From Eucommia ulmoides (lineage: Eukaryota; Streptophyta; Magnoliopsida; Garryales; Eucommiaceae): DNA of 64,000 bases. Made by a program: the position numbers and the translations under genes. The notes beneath the pieces are model-generated. The model saw only the letters and a program-made list of their open reading frames with translations, was not told where the DNA came from and searched no databases. This document shows, one piece after another, positions 32,358 to 44,648 of the stretch. The stretch spans positions 12,309,546 through 12,373,545 of the forward strand of contig CM028334.1 in assembly GCA_016647705.1 (NCBI GenBank), in the 5' to 3' direction. Within the stretch, counting starts at the first letter, position 1, and each line of letters opens with the position of its first letter.

Positions 32358-34085
32358 GTAGCCTCAATAATGCACTGCGACTTTCACCGCAAACGTACGG
32401 ATCAAGTTTTAGTATAATAGACCTTCCAGTCTGGTATCGTATCTACACGGATTGGTTGAGATTACTATCGAGTACTGCGATTGTCATAACCTAATTTTAT
32501 CTAGGTGAAAAAAATGAAATATAAAATTAAATACTAATACAAAAATACTAATTTAACTATGCTAATACTATATTGAGATAGTTATGGGATGTATTATCTA
32601 GGGATTAACTCTATATACTTAAACGCGTTTGATTTCGTTTAGTTTACAATAATAGTGTTTGACCTATTTGACGATTTCGGTATCTAAAACAACTCTGCCA
32701 CCTCTCCCGAGTGTAAGACGGGGGATATAATGTAATTTTGTGTCAATGAAGAACTCTCCCTCAACGTCTTAACGACCCTAGGTTACGTGAGTCTTACCCC
32801 AATCTCATTGATTGCACACAAAACCTCAATTCATAAACTCTCTCGCCACCTCTCCCGAGTGTAAGACGAGGGATATAACGTGACTTCATGTCAATGATGA
32901 AGTCCCCCTCAACATCTTAATGACTCTAGGTCATGTGAGTTTCGCCCCAACGTCATTGATTTCATGTGTTATGTTTACCTTACCGACAATCTCAATTCTA
33001 AAACTCCACTGCCATCTCTCCCAAGTGTAAGACGAGGGAATACATGACTTTGAGTCAATGAAAAAGTCCCCATCAATGTCTTAACAACCCTAGGTCACGT
33101 GAGTCTTGCCCCCAACATCATTGATTGTCCACAATCCTAACCCCGACCGGGTTATCGGATCGTGGCGTTTGTTTATTCTAATTTGAATTTGAGATTTATC
33201 AAACCCTGTATTATCAATATATCATTCTAAGCATGATAAACAAGTAAGATGATAAACACACTCAAACATTGAAGAATAATCATCAAAGAAACACAACTCA
33301 ACCAAAACTTTGTTTTTATAAACGATATTAATCCCATACATAATCCACGTTTAACGTATGGCCATAGCCATTTATACAATTAAAATTAGGCTAAACATGC
33401 TCAAACATATATTAAAGAAAAGAAATAAAAGGAAAAACGGATGAACTTAGCCGATATCCGAAGATTAGCTGCTAAAACCGTCCACCGAATGATTCTCCTT
33501 CTCCATGTGTTGATCTTCTCCTTCGGATATGTTTCAGTACTCCCCATACTCTCTCTATACTAACCTAAGCCTTAAGGGCTATAATGTCCAGGGAGAGCAA
33601 AGGAGATGGGAGAAAATGGGTATAAATAGACAAAATATCTAAAATAAATATCTACCACTGCTTAGAGCTGACCATCGCAGCCGTGGGATTCACCGCCGCG
33701 GTGGTGGAATAAGTCGGTTAAGGTTCGCCGAGACGATGGAAAAGACAGTGGCTGTGGAAAACTTTCTGTTGGTTCACCGCCTAGGTGATGAGGTTTCAAC
33801 AACAATGGTGTCTTCTCGGCATCTTCACCGCTGCGATGGTGGTATGGACGCCGCGGCGATGGGTTTGTTTGCAGAATCTTGCCACCTTGCTCATTTTTCC
33901 ATCGTTCTCCAACCGTTCTCGATACGATTGGATCGTTTATGCTCCGATTTCATACCTTTTCACCCCATGCATCTGTTTTAATACAAAAAGAATAAAAACA
34001 TATAAAAACATATAAAAATAACTATAAAACTACTCTAAAACTAACAAAACTGGTTTAGAAATACGTCGGTAGATCACACCTATCA
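32357..34085 (-). repeat. 5' LTR of element D
   Basis: Its outer part (33607-34085) has a copy at 29830-30285. Its inner part, with 'acggatcaag', 'gtatcgtat' and 'taacctaa', resembles the solo LTR at 50848-52332, which supports extending the LTR to the primer site. The inner boundary is approximate. Confidence 0.65.
32693..33130. repeat. three tandem repeats of about 155 bp in the element D LTR
   Basis: Each unit contains 'ccacctctcccgagtgtaag', 'gtcaatgaa', 'cctaggt' and 'acgtgagtctt'. Units begin at about 32697, 32847 and 33008. They are diverged and noncoding. Confidence 0.85.
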
Positions 34086-35343
34086 ATAAGAAACCCTCCA
34101 TCCCATCTCGGACGAAGATGTGCCGCCCCCAACTTCTCGTTAAAAAAGAATGGTATCCAAGGGTGTAACGTTAGGGGTAATCTCCATAAAGAAGCCCATC
34201 CTAGCGCATTACGTCAAAGGTATAACCAGACCCTCTCCGCATATCGTTAGTGTTAGCTTGGGGATTCATGGCTATCATCCCCCAATGGCGTTGCACCTAT
34301 CAGGTCGGAGGACCTATAAGTGAGCATCTCACCCCTAACAGCCGAGCTAATCTCAGGCGACATAAAGGGAAGATTCTCCTGGAAGGCCAATGTGGTATAA
34401 CCTGAAAAGGCTCAGGGATGATCCCCACTAAGGAGAACCCACCTGTGAGCCGACCATAGGGGATTGACCTAAGGTTACCCGCCTGGGGACTACGAGGGCC
34501 AGATTCCATACACGTACCACCCCTGAAATATAACCTACCACCCGAACTCTACCCGGATGCTAGGCTGGGGAGCAGGGAGGTTGTGGATATGGTGGTGAAG
34601 CAAAATGAAATGGTGTTTTTCCTGAGAATGGGAGGTATGATCTCTTCTCGACAACTTGTTCGAGAAGAGGCGTAAAATTAAATGGAAGAGACCTCGAATT
34701 TTTTTCGAGCAAAAATGAACGAAAATAATTACACACGTGTTATGAGTTGTCCTCCCAGAGCAAAGTACTTTCGAGATCAGGAAGAGTTGCAAAAGGGCAT
34801 CCAATTGGCTAAAATGAAAGGCAAAGGGCAAGAAGCGAATATTGTAGCCAAAAATGTCCAAGTCTTCAAAGATAGCTGAGAATGGGACATTATGGTTAAT
34901 AAAAGTCCCCAAGTCTTTAGAGATGACCAATCAGGGGCTCAGGCCAATCTCCGAGATGAGTTTAAGCGATTCCCTAAGAAAGAGCCCAACTTTATTCTGT
35001 TAACTTGCTAAGCTATGGCCTCTTTCCATCCCTGTGTTTCTGAGATAAGGATGGAAGTATAGATGTGCCACTGGGAAGAGGAACGTTCCTATTCCAAAGC
35101 GTACAGCTCTACAAGGATAAACAAAAACAAAAACTCAAAGGCATGCCGTTACAATTTCAAAAGCATTAAACAAGATTATGTAGAAAATCACAAGTGTTCC
35201 AAACTCTCCGAGAAGAAATAAAAAGGAAATATCCATTCATCCATTCAACATCCATTACAAGTCCAAGGCCCCAAAGCCCATCGCAAAAGCCCATTTTCAC
35301 AAAGGGGCTGGGACGGCAAAACGATATACAAGCATTGATCGCT
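34086..35343 (+). other. element C interior between the nested insert and the antisense ORF
   Basis: Only short frames are present. A Lys/Glu-rich frame near 34682-34879 (MEETSNFFRAKMNENNYTRV) may be a relic of gag or a linker. No pol motif was found. Confidence 0.45.
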
Positions 35344-37825
35344 TTAACGATATCTATTTTGCTCAGCCGTATTGATCCCTTGAACAATATCTATTTTTCC
35401 TAGGCCGGCATCTACTTCCTCCAATCTCGGTTTCAATATTTCCTTGATCAGATCCAAAGTCCCCTATCTCAGTATTGACCTCGCCATCGCGGCATCTGCA
35501 CCTCTTTGTTTAACCTCAGCATTTCCTACGTCAAGGCCTACTTCTTCCTCAATGTCTAAATAGTCCATACCAATGTCGTCTACTGAAAAGTCTGGGTGTT
35601 AGCACTGCAAATTGTGGATCGTATACTTATACCCACTTTCCTCCATCTCGGTAGCCAAGAGTGTTTTCATCTCGCCAAAGGCTAGAGACTCATTCCATTC
35701 ATTGACAACATCCTCCTTAGCTTTAGAAATGGTGGCGTTGTGTTCTATCATCATTTCTTCCATTCTCCCCAAAAGGCGGTGAGATCAGCCTCAAGCCTAC
35801 CAGAACGAGATTCAAGGGTATTTTTTTCCTCAACTAACCTCGACCTCTCATCGGCCATCTTCTTCACATCTTCTCTGGCATTGTTCTCACTCACCATCAG
35901 TTATATAGTCATCTCGTGCCACCTTCTAATCTAGGACAAATGTTGTCTGTGTTCTTCACTAGATTCTACTATTTCTCAAAGGTAGAATTAAGGCGTCCAG
36001 ACAAAGAAGAGATCCTAGAAAGCACCAGCGGAACATAAAAAAAAAAAAAGTGCCATGTTATTGTCCAAGAATAGAGTTCAGTGAAGAATTAAAGAAAATC
36101 TCTATATTATTCTTACCAGCGGCGCATTTCTCTACAGCGTGGCAACCGTCTTCACATTCGTCTTAGCATTTATTTGTTCTTGATCTTTGGGGGGATAATC
36201 CTGCTGACGTAGGTGAATAATGCCTCTAAGTCATCTAAGGCCCTCTGGCTGAGAAGGAGACTAGCATTTGGGGACCGGAAGAGTACAAGAGTGGAACTTT
36301 TGCTTGGATGAAGGCTCCAAGAGCCCCCTCAGCTCTGGCCTTCTTTGATCCCTCAACCCCTAACCTTCCTACTTTCCACTTTCCTCTCTCTTGGCTTGCC
36401 TCGACACTGCCCTTCGCGAAGGAAGGTGTCAGGGCCTGTTCAGATTGTGATGAAATCTCCTTTCCAGCCACAATTTTGGCCTCCCTCCATTGTATCACCC
36501 GTCTGGTTATCCTCCTTGGCAAATCCTTTGCCCCGGTAGGGGCCTCACCAATGAAAATCATTGTGTAAATCTCCTCTCCCTTCTTGGCAGTTCTCCCCGG
36601 GGAACCTCCGCCTGAGGTCGGGAGGCTTGTCTCTTCTCGGCAGCAGACTTTGTCGCCTACTTCTTCAACAATCTCGTTAGCGCCACCTTATCCATTTCTG
36701 CCAAGAAAGCAGAAGGAGATGGATTAGTGAAAAGTAAATAAAACGATAAAAATATTCAAGAAATAACAACTTCCGAGAAGGGGAAACCTTACCGTTCTCA
36801 ACATTTTCATCAACCTTCGGTACCGGCAAGCCTGGGGCACGATAAAAGTGAAGGCAATACAGCGTTAACTCTAACAGTTCATTGACGTTCTTGAACTTGG
36901 TCTCCCATATGATTTTCTTCTGTTGTTGGATCGACGCGCTAGGTCGAACTCCCTTTCTACTGATTTTCTCTGTGACTATTCAAGAAAACAAAACGGAAAA
37001 AAAAAAAAATACCAAAAGAAAAAGACAATGCAATCAACGAACCGCTCACAAATAAAATCATTCTCACCTACAACACCCCATTCCCTGGGAATGGGGTTGA
37101 CTCCTACCTTATTGGGACCAAACTCCCAGCCTGTTCCTCCCAAGAAAAAATATTGGGGCTTCTAGTTCTTTACTGACTCCTTAAGGCCCAAGAGGAATTG
37201 TCTCCGAGACGCGACATAGTACCATCCCTTCCCGAAGGGCATGGATTTGGGAAAGAACAGTGATTTGAACAAGTCCGGGGATGGCTCTAGTCCCTCGGCC
37301 TTGCAAATAATGAACAAAGCTATGAAGGCCCGAATGCAGTTGGGAGCCAACTGTGATAGACACAGCTTGTACTCCGTGCACAGGGTCTGAATCCAAGGAT
37401 GGATCAAAATGTAATAAAACCCTTAGGGGGGCACAAGCCCTGTCCTCAAAGAGGGGAAGACGGGTCTCCACCCCTTTTAGGAAGGTATATTTACTCCGAA
37501 CTTCCTTGATTTTCTCCTCCATCATCTTTGATTCAATCCTCCAAACGAGACTCTCTTCCAAAACAATACCATCCCATATCTCAGCCTCATCCTTCGGGCC
37601 TGAGTTCGACTCTGTAATGGGGCCACTAGTAGGCCCACCGCTATATCCATCGTCACAACGATTAGATGGCTTAGCGTCATCGGAGAAACTTGCCCATTCC
37701 TCTGGACAAGGGGGAAAGGTTAATGGAAGGTTAATCCGTCAAAGAGAATAACCATTTAGGGCCTGCTCAGGGATGGAAGACCCCAACGCAGACTCAGAAG
37801 CAAAAGAAGAAAGAATTGAAGACAT
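35344..37825 (-). pseudogene. antisense ORF of element C, Transposase_28-like domain plus coiled coil, decayed
   Basis: It starts MSSILSSFAS at 37825. After a low-complexity acidic stretch come CPPKGFITF (about 37430), then in the next frame HPWIQTLCTEYKLCLSQLAP, CKAEGLEPSPDLFKSLFF and KGWYYVASR (37170-37400). This is the layout of the plant domain called Transposase_28 or 'putative gypsy type transposon'. A basic region (36235-36700) and a coiled coil with REDVKKMADERSRLVEEK (about 35870) follow, ending EQNRYR at 35344. Frameshifts around 37410-37440 and many stops show decay; introns are also possible. Antisense ORFs of this kind are known from Tat-group retrotransposons; their function is unsettled. 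Confidence 0.7.
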
Positions 37826-38371
37826 ATTGAAGGAGAAAAAGTTACCTGCCGAGAAGAAGGGTGCTCCAGAGATTGCAAAAATGTGAAAATGAACTCAGGA
37901 TGCCTCCTTTATATGGAAGGGAACCATTCCACACCAACCGTCGTGCCTGACGATGACTTTAAGGCATCTAGGAACGACGTGCCGTTTAGAATCGGTGCAG
38001 CTACGTGTCCTTTACCTGGCGATTGGGCAGGCGGTGTGTCTAGGCGTATTGAAAATGAGCCACTGAAGGAGCATAGACTTGATAGGACACTTGTGTAACA
38101 TTCGCAGCTTTCTTGTTAATCTAGGGTGGGCTACTTATTACTGTTCTCGAGCCGCCCGTTTGCACTCTCAAGCCTTCATTTCCATTCTCGGGCTAATCAT
38201 TCCCATGCAGGAATCGGCGATCTTCTTCTCAGAAATGAGTCCTGACCCTCATGCAGTACACCATAAAGATTGAAAAAGGTTACTAACACCTTAAAAGGCC
38301 TCAATGGAAACAATAAAACCCCAAAAGAGGCTCACAATAAAGTCCCCAGTCTTTCAAATTTCTTCTCAATA

Positions 38372-38388
38372 CTAGGGACTAGGGGGTA
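38372..38388 (+). other. polypurine tract of element C
   Basis: CTAGGGACTAGGGGGTA immediately precedes the 3' LTR. Confidence 0.7.
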
Positions 38389-38389
38389 C

Positions 38390-39490
38390 TGATGAGTATA
38401 AAAATGGTCACCCCAATACAACCAATTGAAGACCGCCACGTGTCTACAACTCCCTATGACAATCAAGTCATACCAAATATTAAGTGTGAAAATTACACCA
38501 AGCAGAGCGATATCTCCATCTATGCCAGCAATGTTAAAGGCCTCAACACACTCCAGGAAAAACTGACAAGCCACCATCGGGATGGGAAATCGTTCTCCAT
38601 CTCGGTATTCTCCACAACAGTGTCACCCATCTCGGGGATCTACTCTGCAGAGTTCCTCGAGTAAATTCATCCCTTCTCGTCTCTGGCTACCCGGGAAGGG
38701 CAAGGTATAAAGCTCCGCATAACCCGTCTCCCCATCTCCGACTATCTGGGAAAGACAAGGATCAGACTCCTCATCTCGGCTACAACAGGATAGTGTCTTC
38801 ATCGGTTTATGGGCTGGCTCATTTTCCCAACCCTAAATATCCCAAAATATCTCCGTAAATATCCTTAAATATCTATAAATATTCCCAAATATCTCTATGG
38901 CTCACTTCCCCAATCATAAATATCTCTAAATATCCAAAATATCTTCAAATATCTTCCAACATGGCCAACATGAGAGGCTCCTTAGCACCCTCTCATTGGC
39001 TACATGCCAAGATGGGATATTGATGTGATATTAATTAAACACTAGTCCTTGCTTAAACCCTCAAGCTAATCCACTCTTTGCCTATAAATAGGAGGGCATA
39101 CAATTTCCCAAAGGTAGATGAATTTTGCTCACTCTTCTCGTCAACTTCTCTATAAATTTCCCCCCCAAATGTTAATTCTCAAGCCAGATGGGACACGTTG
39201 TGATCATTCCGGCAAGTCACTTGTGCAGTTTTCCAAGTGCTCCCCATCTCAGAACTCCCCCATCTCAAGCTCCGATTACTTTTTCTCAAGTCTCAAGGTG
39301 TTCTAGCCGTACTCTTCTCGACCCAGAAGGCTTTTGGGTGCATTTCAATTCAGGCCCATCCCTTCTCGGCCAGGTACCTCTCCATGAATAAGAAGCTCTA
39401 GGGATTGAAGATCTCCATTCCAGATCTCTCTAACTCCACCAGCACTGATCAAACCATACCGCTGAGGTTACCCAAAATCCGACATCAACA
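38390..39490 (+). repeat. 3' LTR of element C
   Basis: The LTR is 1101 bp, from TGATGAGTAT to GACATCAACA, aligned with 27410-28511 throughout. The AAATATC array is at about 38825-38965, with exact AAAATATCT at 38844 and 38937. The TATA box is at 39081. Confidence 0.9.
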
Positions 39491-40122
39491 GTTTACAATA
39501 AATACTTTTTTTTCCTTCAATTTTTTGGGTACCTTTTTGATTTATTATTTTTTTTTTTATCATTTGTTTTCCCATTTGCGTATCTCCCTTTCAATAGGGC
39601 TTCATTTAGCTAACATATGCTTCTGCTTCATGTTTTTTTGACTCCATTTTTAGTACAAAAAGAGACAATAAGGATTTTCAAATATGCCTGTTAGGCAAAT
39701 GAAAGAGAACCTAGAACAAAATTTTGTCATTAAACTGCAGTTACTACAGAACTCCATCAACCCAGTTTAGAAAAACCCCAAACACGGCCTTAACAGCAAA
39801 TCCGCATCAACATATGAATCCCAGGACAGTAAACCCAATGCTCAGACCACCTCTTTACCACATCCTCCCAAAAACAGAGAACGACAAAAAAAAAGAGGCG
39901 GCTAAAAATTTGACTAGGACAAGGCTCTGATGCTTCCGAGCTCCAAACCATATACTGTGAAAGTCAGTTCTCCATTGCCGGAGAAAAGAGCAGGAGGGGT
40001 TGGGGATGGAAAATCATGAACAGGGGCAGGGGGGCTTAAAAGAGATGAGGGTAAAAACATTGACCCTTTTAAGTTAAGATTTTTTTTTTTTTTTTGAATA
40101 GACACCATTAAATCTACATAAT
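39491..40122. other. flank between element C and the MULE
   Basis: T-rich, then a more balanced stretch (39720-40060). A minus frame ending near 39914 reads ALFSGNGELTFTVYGLELGS at its end. I do not recognise it; it could be a last-exon relic. Confidence 0.35.
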
Positions 40123-40130
40123 AAATTAGG

Positions 40131-40235
40131 AGGGTTAATATCACTTAAACTCCCTCAACTATTGTGATATTTCACGCACACCCCCCTTAACTTTCAAAAC
40201 TACCACGGTGACCCCTTGTTGGAGGTTTTTTTAAT
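40131..40235 (+). repeat. left terminal inverted repeat of the MuDR-type MULE
   Basis: Pairs with about 45510-45618 in inverse orientation, with shared phrases 'ccctcaactatt', 'aactttnaaaactac' and 'acccctt'. Confidence 0.8.
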
Positions 40236-40547
40236 GAATTGATTATTTTACCCTTACTAACCCTGACATAAAAAAAATAGAAAAATCATAAAAAAAAAAA
40301 TGAGAAATACAATTACCAACTTGCCCTTAGCCTTTCTCTTACACTCAAACATCGATCACTCTTGGAAAACCAAACGACAGTTACAAGGGAGCTTGAGAGA
40401 ACCACACACGAAGAACGACGATGATTGAGTGAAATTTCAAAGGTTTTTGAGGCCAAGATAGCAGATTTTTGCTTGATGGTGCAACATTGCCGTGTAATTG
40501 CTATTGCATTCAAGGTACGGAACCTCCATCCCTGTTTTTGTAAACTT

Positions 40548-40582
<35 letters not shown>

Positions 40583-40946
40583 CATTTTGCACTTCAAAAT
40601 TGCTATTTTGAAGTTTTTTGTTTGCATTTATGTTTAATCGAGTCGAATACGTCTGATTCATATAATTTGCTGCCCTAGTTTTTCTGTTTTGGTTTGAGGG
40701 TTTTTTGGATGCATGTTCGGTCATTTTTTATTTTTTTTTCGTCTCTTAATATTCTTTGGTTTAGTAACGTTGAAGGTGGTGCTGGTTGGTTGTTTATTCT
40801 GTTCAAGTGATGTTTGTGTTTCATTTGGTGTTTGTATTGTTCCTTTGTTGGTCAGTTAGGGTTTCGGTTTTACTTGGAAGTTTGTCTGTGTTATTTGTTT
40901 TTCTTCTTGTGAAGTTGTCTTCTTTTTGTTTACATTATGCAGAATT

Positions 40947-43686
40947 ATGAATTTGAGATTTGAGTTGCATTGGCATTATATGACTGAAGTTGGTACAATT
41001 GGTAATGTTAATGCCGATAAGTTTGCCTTGTTTGATCTATTAGATGTCATAGATAAACTATTTGCTAGCTTGATACCCATTGAACAAGGTGTTGCATTGA
41101 CTGTTTATGTTAGAGTGCCTAAATCTAGGGAACGAATGCAAGTGATGATTGATGGAGCTATTTTACAAATGTTTGACTTGTATGGTAAACATAGGATTAC
41201 TAATATTGATTTATTCATCAAGTCACAATTGAATATGCCATTAAATATGGGTCAACCAGAAGGTGTTGAAACTGTAATCGTGGACAGTGATAGTGATGAA
41301 GAACAAGGCAGTGAGAGTGATAGGGGCAGTAGGATTGAGAGTGAGGTTGAGAGTGGAGATGAGAGTGATAGTAGTATCGAATTGTGGACTACTGAATAGA
41401 TAAACGCAAACATTAGTAAAGATGAAGAAATTAGTTATGATGAGGAAGATTCTCTAGATAATTCTGGAGGCCAAACTCATGCAAATGACTAGTATAGGGA
41501 TGATGAATTTGGAGGTGATGTTAATGAGGAAGATGTGTTTGGCCTTAGTTCAAATGATGAGGATGATGAGTAGATGCCTAAGGGAGAACTTGGGTTGTCA
41601 GACTCAAAGGAATTAGAATTGGAGCCAGAAAATGCAGAAAATATCAAAAGTAGCAATGATGATCAATTGTCTAATTATGAGTCAAGTGATAACTCTGGGA
41701 AAGAAAGTGATGAGGAGGATGAAGTTTGTATTGGCAGTGGTAGGAAATCCTACAAAACAAATGGGCGGTGGGATACTTCTAATTGCCCAGTGTATCAGAA
41801 ACCAGGGGATGAGAAAACACCTATTTTTTCTATAGGAATGTTGTTTACCAGTATTCATGAATTTAGGGTTGACCTTACTGATTATGTGGTGAAGGTTGGC
41901 TTCAAACTGTTTAGGAAAAAGAATAAATAGAGAATAATCATTGCTAACTGCATTGAGAAGGGTTGCTAATAGAGAATTTATGCTACCCCTGTGCCTAGAC
42001 AATCTCCATACATAATTAGAACTCTAAAATTAGATCATACATGCATTAGAAATAGGAGTCATATGGCTGATGAAACTTCAACTTGGATTCCAAAGAAAAT
42101 GCTTAAAGAGTTTAGAAGTAATCCAAACCTTGACACTGATTGTCTATAAGCCAAGCTGAAAGAACTGTGGGGGTATTGAGGCATCCATGGGGCAACTATC
42201 TAGGGCTAGGGCAAAGGCAATAAAAATGCTTGAGGGTAATTATACTTCATTTTATGTGTCTCTACCTGGTTATGAAATGCAAGTAAAGAAAAGCAATCCT
42301 AGAAGAGCAATGAGGATACAAGATTTCAAACCATCAGTTGCAGTGTTCCCTGTTTTCTACCAATTGTTTTTTTATTTCTATGCTCAGAGGAGGGAGTATT
42401 TGGATGGGTGTAGGCCTTTCATATGAGTGGATGTTTGTTTTTTGAAGAATCCATATGGTGGTATATTGCTGTCAGCTGTTACTTTGGATAGTAATAATGG
42501 TATGTTCCCATTAGCAGTTGGTGTAGCTGATGGAGAGTTAATTCAGATGTGGTCTTGGTTCTTCCAAAATTTGAAGGAAATGCTTAGAGGACCAGCAATT
42601 GAGGCTCCATTCACTGTGATGTCTGATTGACACAAGGTATTTTTATTTTTGAAAATTTAATTTTTGTTTCATGCTCTGTTTCATGCACAGTTTAATGCAC
42701 TATGTAATTATTTGTTTTATTCTCTGTCTCAGGTAATTAAAACCTCAATTGCTAAAGTTTTTCCTCAAGCAACACACAAAAGATGTTGCCAACACCTGTT
42801 AGGGAACTTTTGAAAGAAACACCCTGGATTACATTTGAGGAAGCTATTTTGGAAGGCTGCAAGGGCATATAATGAAGGGAAGTTCTTGGATGCTATGGAG
42901 ATGATGAAAACACTAGATGTCAATGCCTACAATTGATTGATGGATCACCCAATTTAGACATAGGCAAGGCACACTTTTGATGAAAAGGGTAAGATGTGAT
43001 CATATAACCAACAACTTAGTTGAATTTTTTAGCAGTTGGTTAGGATCTCTTAGATGCAAGCCTATTTTGAGTATAGTTGAGGGAATTAGGATAAGGTTGA
43101 TGACCACGATACATAAAAGGTATGAGAAGGTTGTCAATTAGAAGGGTGGAGTCTGCAATAACATAAGAAAAAAGTGTAGCGTAGCAGTGGAGAATGGTCA
43201 GAAGCATTGCAGAGCTTTATGAGCTGGTGGTACTAAATTTGAAGTGAGTGATGAGATGGGTGTTGGATATGTTGTGGACTTGGAGAAAATGAACTGTATA
43301 TGTGGGGAGACATCACTTCTCAACAGGCCAATATTGAAGACTACATACATCCCTTCTTTTTAAAAGATACCTACTTGAGCATCCACCATAATATGATCCA
43401 TCAAATTATAGATCATAAATTTTGGAAGTCTAGTCCAATTAATCCATTGAAGCCCTCACCAAGTAGAAGGCAGCCTGGAAGGCCATAGAGGAACAAAAGA
43501 AGAGGAGAGGATGAAGAACCTACGAATGGAAAGAGGAATAAAATTGGTGGTGATGAGGAACAATAAGGTGGAAAGAGGGTGAGGATGAGGCAAACCATCA
43601 AGTGCAAGCTCTGTTTGCAATTTGGACACAACAAAAGGACTTGTCCAAAAAAGAAAACAAATGAAGGTGGTGATAAAACAGTTTGA
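40947..43686 (+). pseudogene. MURA-type MULE transposase, decayed
   Basis: It starts MNLRFELHWH just after a splice-acceptor-like CAG. Domains in order: an N-terminal PB1-like region (about 40950-41260), an acidic Ser-rich stretch, the MuDR DNA-binding region IFSIGMLFTSIHEFRVDL (about 41820-41880), the MULE transposase core GILLSAVTLDSNNGMFPLAV (about 42460-42520), an intron-like gap at 42640-42733, a degenerate SWIM region (MNCICGE, about 43290), a basic segment, and a CCHC knuckle CKLCLQFGHNKRTC (about 43600). The Asp in VDVCF, the Asp in VMSD and the Glu in NNLVEFF are the likely DDE residues and persist. At least eleven stops interrupt it, several at expected Trp, Gln or Arg codons. It is inactive as read. 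Confidence 0.85.
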
Positions 43687-44648
43687 GCAGCAGGTGATGC
43701 AGTAATTGGAGCAATAGGTGATATAGCAAGTGGAGCAGTAGATGCACCAGGTGGAGAAAATCCATCGCAACCAGATGGATAGCTAACTCAAGCATCTGGG
43801 CAATGAATGTGGTTGAACTTTTTTTTTTTTTGTTGTTGTTGTTGTTGTTGACAAATGATGTAGAATGATGGGACAACTGTTAACTAAGCATGGGATAAAT
43901 ATTTTTTTGACCTACATTGGTGTATATTTTACTATAGAATGCAATTGATTTATTTTTTATACATTTTGATATCAATTAGAAATGCTAAATGTAATGTATG
44001 TATGAACCACTTTTAATTTATTTTGTTGAATGGAGTATGGTTGAATGGTGTATTTTGATACCAAAATTGGAAATAACAAATGGTTGTGTTTGATTGTGGT
44101 TGAATGTGTTTGAATGTGGCTGCCATTTTCATTCCAGTATTGTTCCTTATTATTAAATGTGGTTGAATATGGTTGAGTATTGTTGAATGTGGTTGCAAAG
44201 TTTTCATTTAAGGTTGCATTTTTTCATTCCATGCTGCATTTACACTTCTATTCTAGGCTGCATTCATTCAAGGCAAGCTCTGTTTTGCATTCCAGGCTAC
44301 ATTTACACTTCAACCAGTTGCATTCCAGGCTGCATGAATAAAACTGCATTTTCTTTTATCACAATTACACTTCAAATTTGTCCAAATTTGACCAAATCAC
44401 CTGCATGAATGAAAGGCTGTATTTTTATCACAATTACACTTCAACTTTGTCCAATTTAAGTAAATCAAGTCCATTTTGTTTAATCACACTTCGAAATCAT
44501 ACTCAAACTTTGAAAATATGACAAATCAAAAACTTTTCCTCAATTTCAATTCATCACAAGTATATTTCAATTTCAATTCATCACAATTACACTTCCAAAA
44601 TTACCATTTTCATCACATAACCAAAATCACTTGAAAATACCAATTTCA
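43687..44648. other. MULE interior with short internal repeats
   Basis: Between the two convergent genes lie repeats of 'gaatgtggttg' (44095-44205), 'cattccaggctgcat' (44230-44340) and 'tcacaattacacttcaa' (44355-44600). It also has a (TTG)n run at 43835. No gene is seen. Confidence 0.6.

Larger units (their letters stand above)
29830..34085 (-). mobile_element. LTR element D (minus), tRNA-Asp primer type, nested in element C
   Basis: 29830-30285 and 33607-34085 are matching direct repeats. On the minus strand both begin TGATAGGTGT. The left copy is preceded by CTCGAGGACTAGCAAAA and a TTTTGGGAT tract, the polypurine-side arrangement of a common plant Gypsy-type family. The tRNA-Asp-like primer site lies at about 32272-32288, so the full 5' LTR is about 32357-34085 (1.73 kb) and the left LTR is truncated to its first 456 bp. 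The flanks ATTGA and ATAAG do not match, which fits a deletion at the left end. The 2-kb internal part (30286-32200) has no recognisable protein. Confidence 0.75.
27410..39490 (+). mobile_element. Ty3/Gypsy (Tat-like) element C, non-autonomous, with element D nested inside
   Basis: Two 1.1-kb LTRs (27410-28511 and 38390-39490) enclose about 5.6 kb of own sequence plus the 4.26-kb insert D. A gag-type frame follows the 5' LTR on the plus strand. A long decayed frame lies on the minus strand near the 3' LTR. There is no recognisable protease, RT, RNase H or integrase. The gag, the region after the LTR and the antisense Transposase_28-like ORF point to the Tat group. The 5-bp flanks (TTGTC and GTTTA) do not match, so either the ends drifted or the copy is recombinant. 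Confidence 0.85.

Noticed and set aside
32693..33130. CRISPR-like array
   Set aside because: Three diverged 155-bp tandem units without constant short repeats and spacers; the window is plant nuclear DNA.
36308..36568. Plus-strand 86-codon frame
   Set aside because: Shadow of the antisense ORF; composition fits its complement.
43413..43876. Minus-strand frames over the transposase C-terminus
   Set aside because: Antisense shadows of the basic and zinc-knuckle regions.
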